NCBI GenBank assembly: GCA_024680555.1 | Contig: JAILCC010000012.1 | Coordinates: 1 to 64,000, forward strand | Origin: a bacterium | Lineage (GTDB): Bacteria; Cyanobacteriota; Vampirovibrionia; Gastranaerophilales; JAILCC01 | Direction: 5' to 3' | Length of the DNA stretch: 64,000 nucleotides | In this document: positions 8,245 to 16,666 of the stretch, in pieces | How the letters are laid out: each line of letters starts with the position of its first letter | Numbering within the stretch: position 1 is the first letter of the stretch | The notes under the pieces: generated by a model | Seen by the model: only the letters and a program-made list of their open reading frames with translations | What the model was told of the DNA's origin: nothing | The model's database searches: none | Translations under genes and position numbers: made by a program

Positions 8245-9096
8245 TTATTTTGGGCAATCATACATTTGGTATAATTCGCTCAAATAAGCTCCAAGAGCAT
8301 CTTTCAGGGCTGCCGGAGCTATTATTTCACAATTGTTCGTATATCTTAATATTTTTTTGTAAAACGCAACTTTGTCATAATAAACTGTTCGAATAACCAG
8401 ACTATCCTCTGTTTTTTCTATAATTTCATCTTCTTCTTTCGGAATATATGCTTTTGCAACTCTTGATGAAAATTTTAAAATTGCTTCTTCCTTTTCGTAA
8501 GAGAATTTGTTTTTTGTCGGAGTTTGCTTGATAGAGGAAATATCATCAATACTGTACATAACGACTTCTTTTTTGTTGATATCGTATCCTTGCAAATATT
8601 TATTTTTTCCCTCGGAAAAAACATTATACAACTCAAAAAGAGTTTCTTTTTCGGAATTTGATGAACCAAAAAACAGTTTTAATCTGAGACCGTCTTTTAT
8701 AAATTTGTCGAGTTTTTGCGAGGTGGTTTCATTTTGAAATAGATTTTCAGTATTATTGCCGGTAAGAAAAAGCAAAAGTTTTTCGCATAGTTCTGTCTTT
8801 TTAGGTAAAGAGCTTCGACTTAATTTGTTTAAAATATTTATAAGAGTTTCATTTTCTCTGTCGGAAAAAACAAAAGGCAGCTTTTTTATTTTAAATGATT
8901 TACTGTTAACTTTTTCAAACTCAAAACCTAGGCGTTTCAGAGTTCTCAGATATTTATAAACGGTTTCATATTCAACGCAGATATTTTCAGTATCCAAAAA
9001 TGAAACGATTTCTGCAATAGTAAATTTCTTTTTAGGCAAAATGTACTTTATCAATTTAAAAAGATTGTAAGAGGTTAAATTAAACTTATTTTGCAT
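8245..9096 (-). CDS. WYL-domain transcriptional regulator (second of a tandem pair)
   Basis: A DNA-binding regulator that probably senses a nucleic acid or other ligand through its WYL domain. The N-terminal ~65 residues form a winged helix-turn-helix (KFTIAEIVSFLDTENI). A WYL-type region follows around residues 145-190, then a C-terminal WCX-like extension (VYYDKVAFYKKILRYTN). I prefer the ATG at 9096, which has AGGTAGG upstream, over the GTG at 9105. Its start overlaps the end of the preceding WYL gene by 11 nt, implying coupled translation and perhaps a heterodimer, as in the mycobacterial PafB/PafC pair. The target genes are unknown; recA is about 2 kb away. Confidence 0.8.
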   Translation of the reverse strand: MQNKFNLTSYNLFKLIKYILPKKKFTIAEIVSFLDTENICVEYETVYKYLRTLKRLGFEFEKVNSKSFKIKKLPFVFSDRENETLINILNKLSRSSLPKKTELCEKLLLFLTGNNTENLFQNETTSQKLDKFIKDGLRLKLFFGSSNSEKETLFELYNVFSEGKNKYLQGYDINKKEVVMYSIDDISSIKQTPTKNKFSYEKEEAILKFSSRVAKAYIPKEEDEIIEKTEDSLVIRTVYYDKVAFYKKILRYTNNCEIIAPAALKDALGAYLSELYQMYDCPK

Positions 9097-9964
9097 ACAG
9101 TTCACCTACCTCTTTTATTATGTTTGCGACTTCTTTTTTAATGTCCTGCGGCTCAAGAATAATACAATCTTTTGCGCAATTTAAAACCTTTTGAATAAAT
9201 TCAAACGTGTTCTCATAGTATATTTTGGCAATTACTTTTTCGGGTGTTTTTTCTAATATTTTTATGTTTTCAAATTTATTCATATCGTTCTTGAGCGGGT
9301 TAAACCGGCATATAGCGTAATTCCCCACATCAACAGTTTCAACCGGTTCATCAATAATTTTTAAAGATTTTATTCTTATCAAAGGTAAATATCTTACTTC
9401 TTTTATTGAGGCATCCGTGCCATAGACGTATATTTTTGAGTTTTGAATTTTTAAATATTTCGGTAAAATTTTAAAATAATTTATTAATGAATTTGGCGAA
9501 GTATATTTGATTAAAAGCAGTTTTGATAAAGAAACGGCTTTTTCTATTTCAAATATCATATCGTGTAATTTCGGAGAAAAAGGTTTTGCGTCCAGTATTT
9601 TTAACAGTTTTTCTTTGCCGGCTTTTCCTGTGTATTTTGCTAATTTTTCGATAAAGTTATTAAATTCGATAACCTCGTTATATGTATCTTCTTGGGAAAT
9701 AATCTTTTTTATATTCAACAAATTTTTATAATCCTGCAAAGAAAAATTCAAAAAATCTAAATTTTCGACGAGGGAATATTCTTTTTTTACTCTTGTCGGA
9801 GAAGAAAAATTTATTCCGCACAACTTCATTGAATTCAGATACAGTCTGAGAGTATCGTCCGAAAAACCGCACAACAATTCTTCCGGTTGGCAATCTTTTT
9901 CACAAAGCTTTTTTAAAATATCAAATGCTCTTGCGGCGGTATTTACAGTATTAGGCTCGGTCAT
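9086..9964 (-). CDS. WYL-domain transcriptional regulator (first of a tandem pair)
   Basis: 292 residues with the same plan as its neighbour. The N-terminal helix-turn-helix includes GFSDDTLRLYLNSMKLCGI. A WYL-like core follows (SKLLLIKYTSPNSLINYFK, near residues 145-165), with the paired strand ILPKYLKIQNSKIYVYG. The C-terminal domain ends KDCIILEPQDIKKEVANII. The match to WYL is weaker than for the gene at 8245, but length, order and tandem context agree. The ATG overlaps the stop of the hydrolase gene upstream (TAATG), so it belongs to the sigma/UPF0173/WYL/WYL operon. Confidence 0.72.
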   Translation of the reverse strand: MTEPNTVNTAARAFDILKKLCEKDCQPEELLCGFSDDTLRLYLNSMKLCGINFSSPTRVKKEYSLVENLDFLNFSLQDYKNLLNIKKIISQEDTYNEVIEFNNFIEKLAKYTGKAGKEKLLKILDAKPFSPKLHDMIFEIEKAVSLSKLLLIKYTSPNSLINYFKILPKYLKIQNSKIYVYGTDASIKEVRYLPLIRIKSLKIIDEPVETVDVGNYAICRFNPLKNDMNKFENIKILEKTPEKVIAKIYYENTFEFIQKVLNCAKDCIILEPQDIKKEVANIIKEVGELYAK

Positions 9965-10656
9965 TATTTTAATTTATACGAAACTGATTCACCCGGTTTA
10001 AGAATAACGGGTTTTATGAGGCTTTCGCTTTCTAACAGAGTTCTAAACTCATTTACATCAACTTCTATAAGAGGGAAAGTATTATAATGCATAGGAATAA
10101 CCTGTTTCGCTCTCAACCATTTTGCTGCGTGAACTGCTTCTTTTATTCCCATTGTATATTGTCCACCGATAGGAAGCAGTGCGATGTCGGGTTTGTATAC
10201 TTCGCCAATCATTTTTAAATCGGCAATAAGACCTGTATCCCCTGCGTGAAATACTCTCTTGTCCTGAAATCTGAACATAATTGATGCGGCAACCCCTGCA
10301 TATTGTCCATCCGGTGTGGAACTGGAGTGAGCAGCGTTCATAAATGTAACTATTCCCCATTCAAACTCTAATCTGCCGCCGATATTTACACCATTAGTTT
10401 TTGCTCCTCTTTGTGCGCAATAATTTGCAAGCTCAAAAACCGCATGGATAGTAGCACCTGTGCGTTTGGAAAGTTCTATTGCATCTCCCAAATGGTCAGA
10501 ATGTGCGTGAGTTAAGAAAATATGTTCGGGTTTTAATTCGGATAAGTCACCGTTATAACTAGGGTTTTGGGTTAAAAACGGATCAACTAAAATTTGTTTA
10601 TTCGCAACATTAAATTGGAACGCACTATGTCCTAAATATTTTATTTCTACAGTCAT
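9964..10656 (-). CDS. UPF0173-family metallo-beta-lactamase-fold hydrolase
   Basis: A metal-dependent hydrolase of about 230 residues, the usual size for this cytosolic family. It starts MTVEIKYLGHSAFQF and has the metal-ligand motif THAHSDHLGD near residue 50. Further ligands are the histidine in NAAHSSSTPDG, the aspartate in FHAGDTGL, and the histidine in VIPMHYNTFP. All the usual metal ligands are present, so it should be active, but the substrate of the family is not established. It lies 14 nt after the sigma-like gene and overlaps the first WYL gene by a base. Confidence 0.88.
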   Translation of the reverse strand: MTVEIKYLGHSAFQFNVANKQILVDPFLTQNPSYNGDLSELKPEHIFLTHAHSDHLGDAIELSKRTGATIHAVFELANYCAQRGAKTNGVNIGGRLEFEWGIVTFMNAAHSSSTPDGQYAGVAASIMFRFQDKRVFHAGDTGLIADLKMIGEVYKPDIALLPIGGQYTMGIKEAVHAAKWLRAKQVIPMHYNTFPLIEVDVNEFRTLLESESLIKPVILKPGESVSYKLK

Positions 10657-10670
10657 TATTCCACCTATCT

Positions 10671-11216
10671 TTAGTCTAATTCATTGCTTATTTTTTGCAT
10701 CAAAGCAAAGAGTCTTTTGCTGACTTCTCCCTGACTAATACCGAGAGCAGATGCTATTTCTCTTTGTTTTTTGCCTTCAACATATTTCATGTAAAATATT
10801 AAGCCAAATTTTTGTTCGGGTTCTTTTCTGTCAAATCTCAATATACAACTGTATATTTCGCTAAGGGTTTCATCTTCGGTAATTTTGTCTTCAAAATGAA
10901 TTGCCGGATCTTTTATATCAATAAATCCGTTGTCGAGGGGGTTTTCTAATGGTAAAACCTGCATAGTGCTTTTGTATCCGGATGCTCCACGAGTAACTCT
11001 GCCCGAAGATTTAAGCACATTTAGCATTGCGTTTGAAACTATTCTGTTTAAATAGTTTCCCACTTTTTCTATTTCGGTTGATTTTCTCAGTATAAACAAA
11101 CTTTTTTCAAGAGCTTCGGCGCAGAAATCTTCATACAAATCTTCGTTTCCGGAAAAACGCTTATTGGAAGTGACTAATTTTTCTATGATTTCTTTGTATT
11201 CGTTTGTAATTACCAA
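10671..11216 (-). CDS. Sigma-70-family RNA polymerase sigma-like factor
   Basis: 181 residues, the size of an alternative sigma factor. A region-2-like segment (YEDFCAEALEKSLFILRKS) is followed by a loose linker. A clear region-4 helix-turn-helix lies at the C-terminus (REIASALGISQGEVSKRLF). The start is TTG with AGGAAG 8 nt upstream. It heads a four-gene leftward operon and is divergent from recA, sharing a ~180-bp control region. Region 2 is weakly conserved, so it may be a sigma-like regulator rather than a true promoter-specificity factor. Confidence 0.7.
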   Translation of the reverse strand: MVITNEYKEIIEKLVTSNKRFSGNEDLYEDFCAEALEKSLFILRKSTEIEKVGNYLNRIVSNAMLNVLKSSGRVTRGASGYKSTMQVLPLENPLDNGFIDIKDPAIHFEDKITEDETLSEIYSCILRFDRKEPEQKFGLIFYMKYVEGKKQREIASALGISQGEVSKRLFALMQKISNELD

Positions 11217-11248
11217 TTTAAATCTTCCTACCCGAACCCTCTTCTTAC

Positions 11249-11362
11249 AGTATATACATAATACTATAAGTATGGCAAGTATGTATCAAACAAATAGTTG
11301 ATTATCCTCAAAAATCTTGTTAATACTTTGTTACAACAAAAAAAGTAATATTAGTGTATAAT
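11249..11362 (+). promoter_or_regulatory. recA / sigma-like operon divergent control region
   Basis: A TATAAT -10 box lies at 11357-11362, 33 nt before the recA ATG. No strong -35 is seen at 17 bp. A palindrome AGTAT-N7-ATACT at 11249-11265 lies between the two divergent starts and could be an operator. No Bacillus-type GAAC-N4-GTTC LexA box is visible. Confidence 0.45.
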
Positions 11363-11395
11363 GTTTGCATAGAACGTAAAACAGGGAGTAGGAAC

Positions 11396-12427
11396 ATGAG
11401 CGAAACAGCAGTTATTGAAAATGAAAAACAAGCAATTGACGCAGAAAAGCAAAAAGCTCTTGATGCGGCAATTTCTAAAATAGAAAAAGATTTTGGTAAA
11501 GGCTCAATTATGAAATTGGGCGATAAATCTGCAGCACAAGTAGAATCAACTCCAACAGGAGCTTTATCACTTGATATTGCTCTTGGTATAGGTGGCGTTC
11601 CTAAGGGAAGAATTATTGAAATCTACGGACCTGAAAGCAGCGGTAAAACAACACTTGCTCAACATATTGTTGCAGAAGCTCAAAAAAGAGGCGGTATCGC
11701 TGCATTTGTTGATGCAGAACACGCTCTTGATCCCGAATATGCAAGAAAACTCGGTGTCGATATTGACCAGTTATTGATAAGCCAGCCCGATACAGGCGAA
11801 CAGGCTCTTGAAATTGCAGAAGAACTCGTTCGTTCCGGAGCGGTTGATATCATAGTTGTTGACTCTGTTGCGGCACTTGTTCCGAAAGCTGAAATTGAAG
11901 GGGAGATGGGAGATTCTCACGTTGGTCTGCAAGCAAGACTTATGAGCCAAGCGTTGAGAAAACTTACCGGTATTGTTAACAAGACAAAAACAACAATTAT
12001 TTTCATTAACCAACTTCGTCAAAAAATCGGTGTTATGTACGGCAACCCCGAAACAACGACAGGTGGTAACGCTTTGAAATTCTATGCAAGCGTCAGAATG
12101 GAAATAAGAAAAATTGAAACTCTTAAAAAAGACGGACAAGAATTCGGTAACAGAGTAAAAGTTAAAGTTGCTAAAAATAAAGTTGCACCTCCGTTCAGAA
12201 TTGCGGAATTTGATATCATATACGGTCTTGGTATTTCCAAAGTTGGCTGCATATTGGATGTTGCAACCGATATGGATATCATCAAAAAAGCAGGTGCGTG
12301 GTTTAGCTACAATGACGATAAGATAGGACAAGGCAGAGATAAGGCAAAAGAATTTTTGGAAGAAAACCCCGAAATTCTCGCCGAAGTTGAAGCTAAAGTC
12401 AGAGAAAAACTTGCAAATAAAGAATAG
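11396..12427 (+). CDS. recA: RecA recombinase
   Basis: RecA forms the nucleoprotein filament for homologous recombination and induces the SOS response. At 343 residues it is of normal length. The Walker A motif GPESSGKT is at 78-85, and the signatures [19 protein letters not shown] and [18 protein letters not shown] are intact. The start at 11396 has GGGAGTAGG just upstream and gives the usual N-terminus; the longer frame from 11354 runs through the -10 box and is rejected. mntP follows 9 nt after the stop. A neighbouring pair of WYL regulators may matter for its control. Confidence 0.98.
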   Translation: MSETAVIENEKQAIDAEKQKALDAAISKIEKDFGKGSIMKLGDKSAAQVESTPTGALSLDIALGIGGVPKGRIIEIYGPESSGKTTLAQHIVAEAQKRGGIAAFVDAEHALDPEYARKLGVDIDQLLISQPDTGEQALEIAEELVRSGAVDIIVVDSVAALVPKAEIEGEMGDSHVGLQARLMSQALRKLTGIVNKTKTTIIFINQLRQKIGVMYGNPETTTGGNALKFYASVRMEIRKIETLKKDGQEFGNRVKVKVAKNKVAPPFRIAEFDIIYGLGISKVGCILDVATDMDIIKKAGAWFSYNDDKIGQGRDKAKEFLEENPEILAEVEAKVREKLANKE

Positions 12428-12436
12428 AAACAGACT

Positions 12437-12979
12437 ATGGGAATTGTTCAGATACTTTTTCTTGCGATAGCTTTGTCTATTGATGCAATGGTTGTAAGTT
12501 TTTCACAGGGGTTAATTTTTAAAACACAAAAGCGAAAGAATTCACTTATACTCGCATTTTTCTTGGGTTTTTTTCAGTTTTTAATGCCGATTTTGGGGTA
12601 TTTTTGCTCACTGAGCGTTTATAAATACCTCAAATTTATAAATACGTGGATAGTATTTATAATATTTTTAATTTTGGGAATAAAATTTATAAAAGAGGCA
12701 TTTGCCGAAGAAAAAGAAGAAAAAATTTGCTGCTTATCGTTTGGTTGCCTTTTGGCTTTTGCCGTAGCGACAAGTATAGATGCTTTCGGTGCTGGTATTT
12801 CCTTGTGCTTTTCGCATGTAAAAGTCTTGTTTCCAGCAATACTAATAGGTTTAGTAACTTTTATAAATTCTCTTTTGGGTTTTTGGTTTGGATATCTTTT
12901 CAAAAAATTCCCTGCAAAATATCTTCAGATTTTAGGGGGAATAATTCTTATCGGACTTGCCATAAAAGCTGTTATTTAA
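12437..12979 (+). CDS. mntP: MntP-type manganese efflux pump
   Basis: A six-span inner-membrane exporter of Mn2+, 180 residues. The two inverted-repeat halves each carry the characteristic acidic motif: ALSIDAMVVSFS near residue 11 and ATSIDAFGAGIS near 111. Hydrophobic spans are evenly spaced, with a short charged loop (EEKEEKICC) in the middle. It starts 9 nt after recA and is likely cotranscribed with it. No manganese riboswitch (yybP-ykoY) is seen in the short gap. Confidence 0.9.
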   Translation: MGIVQILFLAIALSIDAMVVSFSQGLIFKTQKRKNSLILAFFLGFFQFLMPILGYFCSLSVYKYLKFINTWIVFIIFLILGIKFIKEAFAEEKEEKICCLSFGCLLAFAVATSIDAFGAGISLCFSHVKVLFPAILIGLVTFINSLLGFWFGYLFKKFPAKYLQILGGIILIGLAIKAVI

Positions 12980-12989
12980 AGCTTTTATG
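12961..12989. terminator. Hairpin between convergent genes
   Basis: A perfect 10-bp stem pairs CATAAAAGCT (12961-12970) with AGCTTTTATG (12980-12989), overlapping both stop codons of mntP and the TPR gene. A T-rich stretch follows on the plus strand a little later. Confidence 0.55.
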
Positions 12990-14547
12990 CATTATTTAGG
13001 GCTTTTTCGATTATGTCAACTTTATCCGAAAATTTTTCTTTCATAAAATTTAAATAGTCTTCATATTGAGATTGGTATGTTGAATTTTTCAGAATAAATA
13101 ATTTTCTCATATTTGTTTCAAAATTATTCTCATCCTGATTTATGGCGTGGTTAATCTTGCTTATAGCTTCGTCAAAATTTCCTTCTTCCGCCAAAATCAA
13201 AGCGTACAGAGTGTTGATTTTTATTCCGTCCGAATTGTTTTTATAAGGCATTCTAATCATCCTGAGTGCATTTTGATTATCTCTTTTGTGAATAAGATAA
13301 ATTTGGGCAAGCTCCATGTGCGCTTCTGTGTCATCGGGGTAATATTCAATCATTTTTTTGTAATATTCAATTGCTTTATCAACGTTGCCAACCATGAGAT
13401 AGCAATTTGCGATAGCATTGAAATACTTTGTGAAATGTGCGGATTTCGAAAACAGTTTTTCAAAAAGTTCTATGGCTTTATCGTATTCTTCGCAAGTTTT
13501 GTAGACCATTGCCAATTTTAGCAGTGCATCATAAAAATCGGGTTTTTCTTCAACAATGCTTGCAAACATATCTTTTGCTTCGTTTAATCTGTTCAAGCTT
13601 GCTAACGAAATTGCATAATAATACTTTGTCAAATAATCCGCCTGCGGCATAGCAATTGCCTGTTCAAAGTATTTTATTGAGCGTGAAAACTTTTTAACCT
13701 TTTGCCAGAAAATACCCGAAGAAATCAGAAAGGCATAATTGTCAGGCGCAATTTTTTCAATAGAACGATATGTTTTTATAGCCATTTTTATATTTTTTAA
13801 ATCAAAATAGCATTCCGCCAAATTCACCATAAAATCGACTCTGAAAGGTACAAGCTGAACCGTTATTATTGCACAGTCCAATGCTGCTTTATAATTTTTC
13901 AATTTTGTATTTGTCAAAGATAAATAATAAAAAGCCATTACGTGGCGGTTATCAAGTTTTATGACATAATTAAAGCTATCCAGTGCCTCCATAAGCTTGT
14001 TTTGTTCATACAATACTACCGCAAGAAGAAATGCCGCATTGATGTTTGTTAAAGAAAGGCTCAATGCCTTTCTGAATTGCTGTTCAGCTTTTGTCTTTTG
14101 CCCTATCCTTGCAAGAGCAACTCCATGATTAACATAAATATCTGGATCATAGGGGGCATATTTTACAGCTCTGTTATAGCACTCTATGGCTTCTTCCGTT
14201 CGGTTTAATTCAACAAGAGCTGCTCCTTTCAATGAATATGCGCTAGAATATGTTTTATCTATTTCCAAAGCCATGTCAAACTTTTCGATAGCTTCTTCAA
14301 AACGGTGAAGTTTAGCAAGAGCTATACCCCAGTTTGTGTAATTTTCCGGATCGGTAAAGGGCATATTAGAGGATATTTCAAACTTTTCAATAGCGTCGTT
14401 TATTTTGCCTTCCAGTGCGAGATTTATCCCCCAGTTCAAATACGCTTTAGAGGGCAATTTTGAACTGCCTGTTTTTTCCTTGTAAGTATCAATTTGTTTA
14501 TCAAGGTTTTTTATTTTATGGAGGACAAGTTTAATAAATTTTTTCAT
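12985..14547 (-). CDS. Tetratricopeptide-repeat protein
   Basis: 520 residues made almost wholly of TPR units of about 34 residues (for example AYLNWGINLALEGKINDAIE and YTNWGIALAKLHRFEEAIE). At least ten units run from residue ~34 to the end, giving a superhelical protein-binding scaffold. There is no signal peptide; the N-terminus is basic. GAAGGG 7 nt upstream supports the ATG. It is monocistronic and convergent with mntP. The binding partner is not indicated by the neighbours. Confidence 0.88.
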   Translation of the reverse strand: MKKFIKLVLHKIKNLDKQIDTYKEKTGSSKLPSKAYLNWGINLALEGKINDAIEKFEISSNMPFTDPENYTNWGIALAKLHRFEEAIEKFDMALEIDKTYSSAYSLKGAALVELNRTEEAIECYNRAVKYAPYDPDIYVNHGVALARIGQKTKAEQQFRKALSLSLTNINAAFLLAVVLYEQNKLMEALDSFNYVIKLDNRHVMAFYYLSLTNTKLKNYKAALDCAIITVQLVPFRVDFMVNLAECYFDLKNIKMAIKTYRSIEKIAPDNYAFLISSGIFWQKVKKFSRSIKYFEQAIAMPQADYLTKYYYAISLASLNRLNEAKDMFASIVEEKPDFYDALLKLAMVYKTCEEYDKAIELFEKLFSKSAHFTKYFNAIANCYLMVGNVDKAIEYYKKMIEYYPDDTEAHMELAQIYLIHKRDNQNALRMIRMPYKNNSDGIKINTLYALILAEEGNFDEAISKINHAINQDENNFETNMRKLFILKNSTYQSQYEDYLNFMKEKFSDKVDIIEKALNNA

Positions 14548-14680
14548 AACAACCCTTCTATATTGTCATGATATCATAGTGAAAAAATTATACAAAAGTA
14601 TGAGTAAAAGTAAACTATTTTGATATGGAAAAAAGATAAAATACAGTTGATAATATAAATATAATCAGGGATACATACGG

Positions 14681-14715
14681 ATAAACAGATTGAGCTCTAT
14701 GCTCTTTCTGTTTAT
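14681..14715. terminator. Imperfect hairpin downstream of the CorC-like gene
   Basis: ATAAACAGA (14681-14689) pairs with TCTGTTTAT (14707-14715), with an inner GAGC/GCTC pair. The T-tract is on the plus strand, opposite to the flanking leftward genes, so termination is uncertain. Confidence 0.35.
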
Positions 14716-14717
14716 TT

Positions 14718-16058
14718 TTATGCTTCTTGACTTTCTTCTTCAACTACTGCAGGGGGAATAATGTTCAAGCAGAGTTTTGTAATTCTTGTTTTAGAAATTT
14801 CTTTAACTACAAATTCAAGATTATCAAATACAACAATATCGTTTCTTTCAGCCAGTCTGCCAAGCTGCTTGATAACAAAACCGCCTATTGTATCAACATC
14901 TTCGTCTTCAATATGAACGTTGAAAACTTCCGAAAATTCGTCGGTACGCATCATCGGGTTTACTTCGTAGCTCGTTTCCGATAATTTTACCAAATCTTCA
15001 ACTTCGTCATCATCAAATTCGTCTTGCACTTCACCGAAAATTTCTTCCAAAACATCTTCCAAAGTAATAATGCCTGAGGTTCCTCCAAATTCGTCTATAA
15101 CAATTGCCATTTGGTTTTGTTGTTGTTTAAAATCCAAAAGCAATTTGTCAACATTTACTGTTTCTGGCACCATCATAGGTTTGCGAAGAATTTTTCTGAT
15201 ATCAAAATCGCCTTTAAGTGCAGCGGCATAAATATCTTTTATGTGAACGATACCAATTATATTATCCAAATCATCTTCATAAACTGGATAGCGTGTATAT
15301 TGCGTTTCGCAGGTAATTTGCTTGAGTTCATCAAGTGAAATATCAACAGGAATACATGTAACGTCCGTTCTTGGAATCATAACCTGCTTTGCGCAAAGGT
15401 CAGAAAATTTGAACACATTTTGTATCATATCTTTTTCGGTTTCATTAATAACACCGTCATTGTAGCTTGCATCAATAAGCATATTAAGCTCTTCGGTCGA
15501 ATGTGTCAGGTGGTGTTCTTCCGGCTTAATATCCAAAAGTCCCAACAAAAAAGTGCCGCATCCGTTCAATACCCAAATAAAGGGTTTAAATATTGCTTTT
15601 GCAAAAAGCAGCGGGCGAATTATCAGAAGGGAAGTCTTTTCGGAATGTTGCAACGCTATTGACCTCGGTACAAGTTCACCCATTACAACGTGCATAAGTG
15701 TAATTATAAGAAATGCAATTGTAACGGCAACTGTGTGCGCAGAAACAAGTCTGATTGAAAGATTAGGAATAAAGCTAAATAAATGCATAAGAAGTTTTAC
15801 AATGGATGCTTCGCCAACCCAACCGACACCGATACTCGCTACCGTGATTCCGAGTTGAGTTGCCGCCATATATTTATTTATTTCTTCAATTGCTTTTAAT
15901 GCAAGGTCGGCATTACTGTTTCCTTCATTGGCAAGCTGCGTAAGCCTTGTGCGTCTGACACTGACAAGTGCAAATTCCGATGCAACAAAAAAGGCATTAG
16001 TAAGTAACAACAAAACTACAAGCATTAAATTAAAGATTAACGTCTGCGCCTCGCTCAT
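14718..16058 (-). CDS. CNNM/CorC/HlyC-type transmembrane CBS protein
   Basis: 446 residues with the standard order for this family. An N-terminal DUF21 membrane domain of about four spans (starting MSEAQTLIFNLMLVVLLLL) is followed by a CBS pair (MIPRTDVTCIPVDISLDEL and YPVYEDDLDNIIGIVHIKD). A C-terminal CorC_HlyC domain follows (GGFVIKQLGRLAERNDIVV). The segment MAIVIDEFGGTSGIITLED is the classic end of the second CBS. Relatives are linked to Mg2+ or other cation transport; the older haemolysin label is not informative. No clear ribosome site precedes the ATG. Confidence 0.9.
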   Translation of the reverse strand: MSEAQTLIFNLMLVVLLLLTNAFFVASEFALVSVRRTRLTQLANEGNSNADLALKAIEEINKYMAATQLGITVASIGVGWVGEASIVKLLMHLFSFIPNLSIRLVSAHTVAVTIAFLIITLMHVVMGELVPRSIALQHSEKTSLLIIRPLLFAKAIFKPFIWVLNGCGTFLLGLLDIKPEEHHLTHSTEELNMLIDASYNDGVINETEKDMIQNVFKFSDLCAKQVMIPRTDVTCIPVDISLDELKQITCETQYTRYPVYEDDLDNIIGIVHIKDIYAAALKGDFDIRKILRKPMMVPETVNVDKLLLDFKQQQNQMAIVIDEFGGTSGIITLEDVLEEIFGEVQDEFDDDEVEDLVKLSETSYEVNPMMRTDEFSEVFNVHIEDEDVDTIGGFVIKQLGRLAERNDIVVFDNLEFVVKEISKTRITKLCLNIIPPAVVEEESQEA

Positions 16059-16099
16059 TTTTGTTTTACTTAAAATCCTTTCTGTTAAATACTCACAAA

Positions 16100-16127
16100 G
16101 ACTTCTGTCATTATAAAAACAGAAGTC
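16100..16127 (-). terminator. Hairpin terminating the bamA-ompH unit
   Basis: GACTTCTGT (16100-16108) pairs perfectly with ACAGAAGTC (16119-16127). It lies 55 nt after the ompH stop; the T-tract on the minus strand is short. Confidence 0.5.
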
Positions 16128-16181
16128 CTAATAATTATACTGTTTAATCTCGTTTTTTGCAAATTTTGTACGTTTTTCAAA

Positions 16182-16628
16182 TTACTTTGTATTTAAGCGT
16201 CTTAGAACTTCATCAGTGATATCATTCGGACAATAAACAGTTGCGGATTTTTTCAAGATTAAATCATATTTGCCGTTGTTAACCTTTTCTATTGCGCCGA
16301 AAATATCATTTTCGATTTCTTGAAGTTTTTTCATTTGTTCGGTTTTAATTCTTTCAGCTTGGGCGTTAAATCTTGCTTCATAAGTTTTTTCTATATTTTG
16401 TTTTTCAACAGGAGAAGAAGCAGCCTTAATTTTATTCTGAGCCTCAATAACTATCTTTTGAAGATTTTCTTCTTGAGTTCTGAATTGCGCAGCGGCAATT
16501 TTAGATTTTGAATATTCTGCCAAAATTTGGTCAACATCAATAGTTGCGGTCGCCGCAAAAGCAGGAACAGCAATGCCTGCACAAGCTATCATTACGCAAG
16601 TAATAAATAATTTTTTTAATATATTCAT
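16182..16628 (-). CDS. OmpH/Skp-family periplasmic chaperone
   Basis: A 148-residue periplasmic protein expected to hold outer-membrane proteins for BamA. The signal peptide MNILKKLFITCVMIACAGIA ends at AFA-A. The mature part begins with the typical TIDVDQILAEYSKSK and continues as a long charged coiled coil (QIRT-to-EIEND region, roughly residues 45-115). The ATG at 16628 has AGGAAA 7 nt upstream; the longer frame to 16823 overlaps bamA and is rejected. It lies 38 nt after bamA, the usual operon arrangement in diderms. Confidence 0.88.
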   Translation of the reverse strand: MNILKKLFITCVMIACAGIAVPAFAATATIDVDQILAEYSKSKIAAAQFRTQEENLQKIVIEAQNKIKAASSPVEKQNIEKTYEARFNAQAERIKTEQMKKLQEIENDIFGAIEKVNNGKYDLILKKSATVYCPNDITDEVLRRLNTK

Positions 16629-16666
16629 GACATTTCCTTTCAAAAAAAGTCTAACACATACAAATA

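Noticed and set aside
11771-12331. 186-codon minus-strand frame
   Set aside because: It lies wholly inside recA on the other strand and has no ribosome site; recA is certain.
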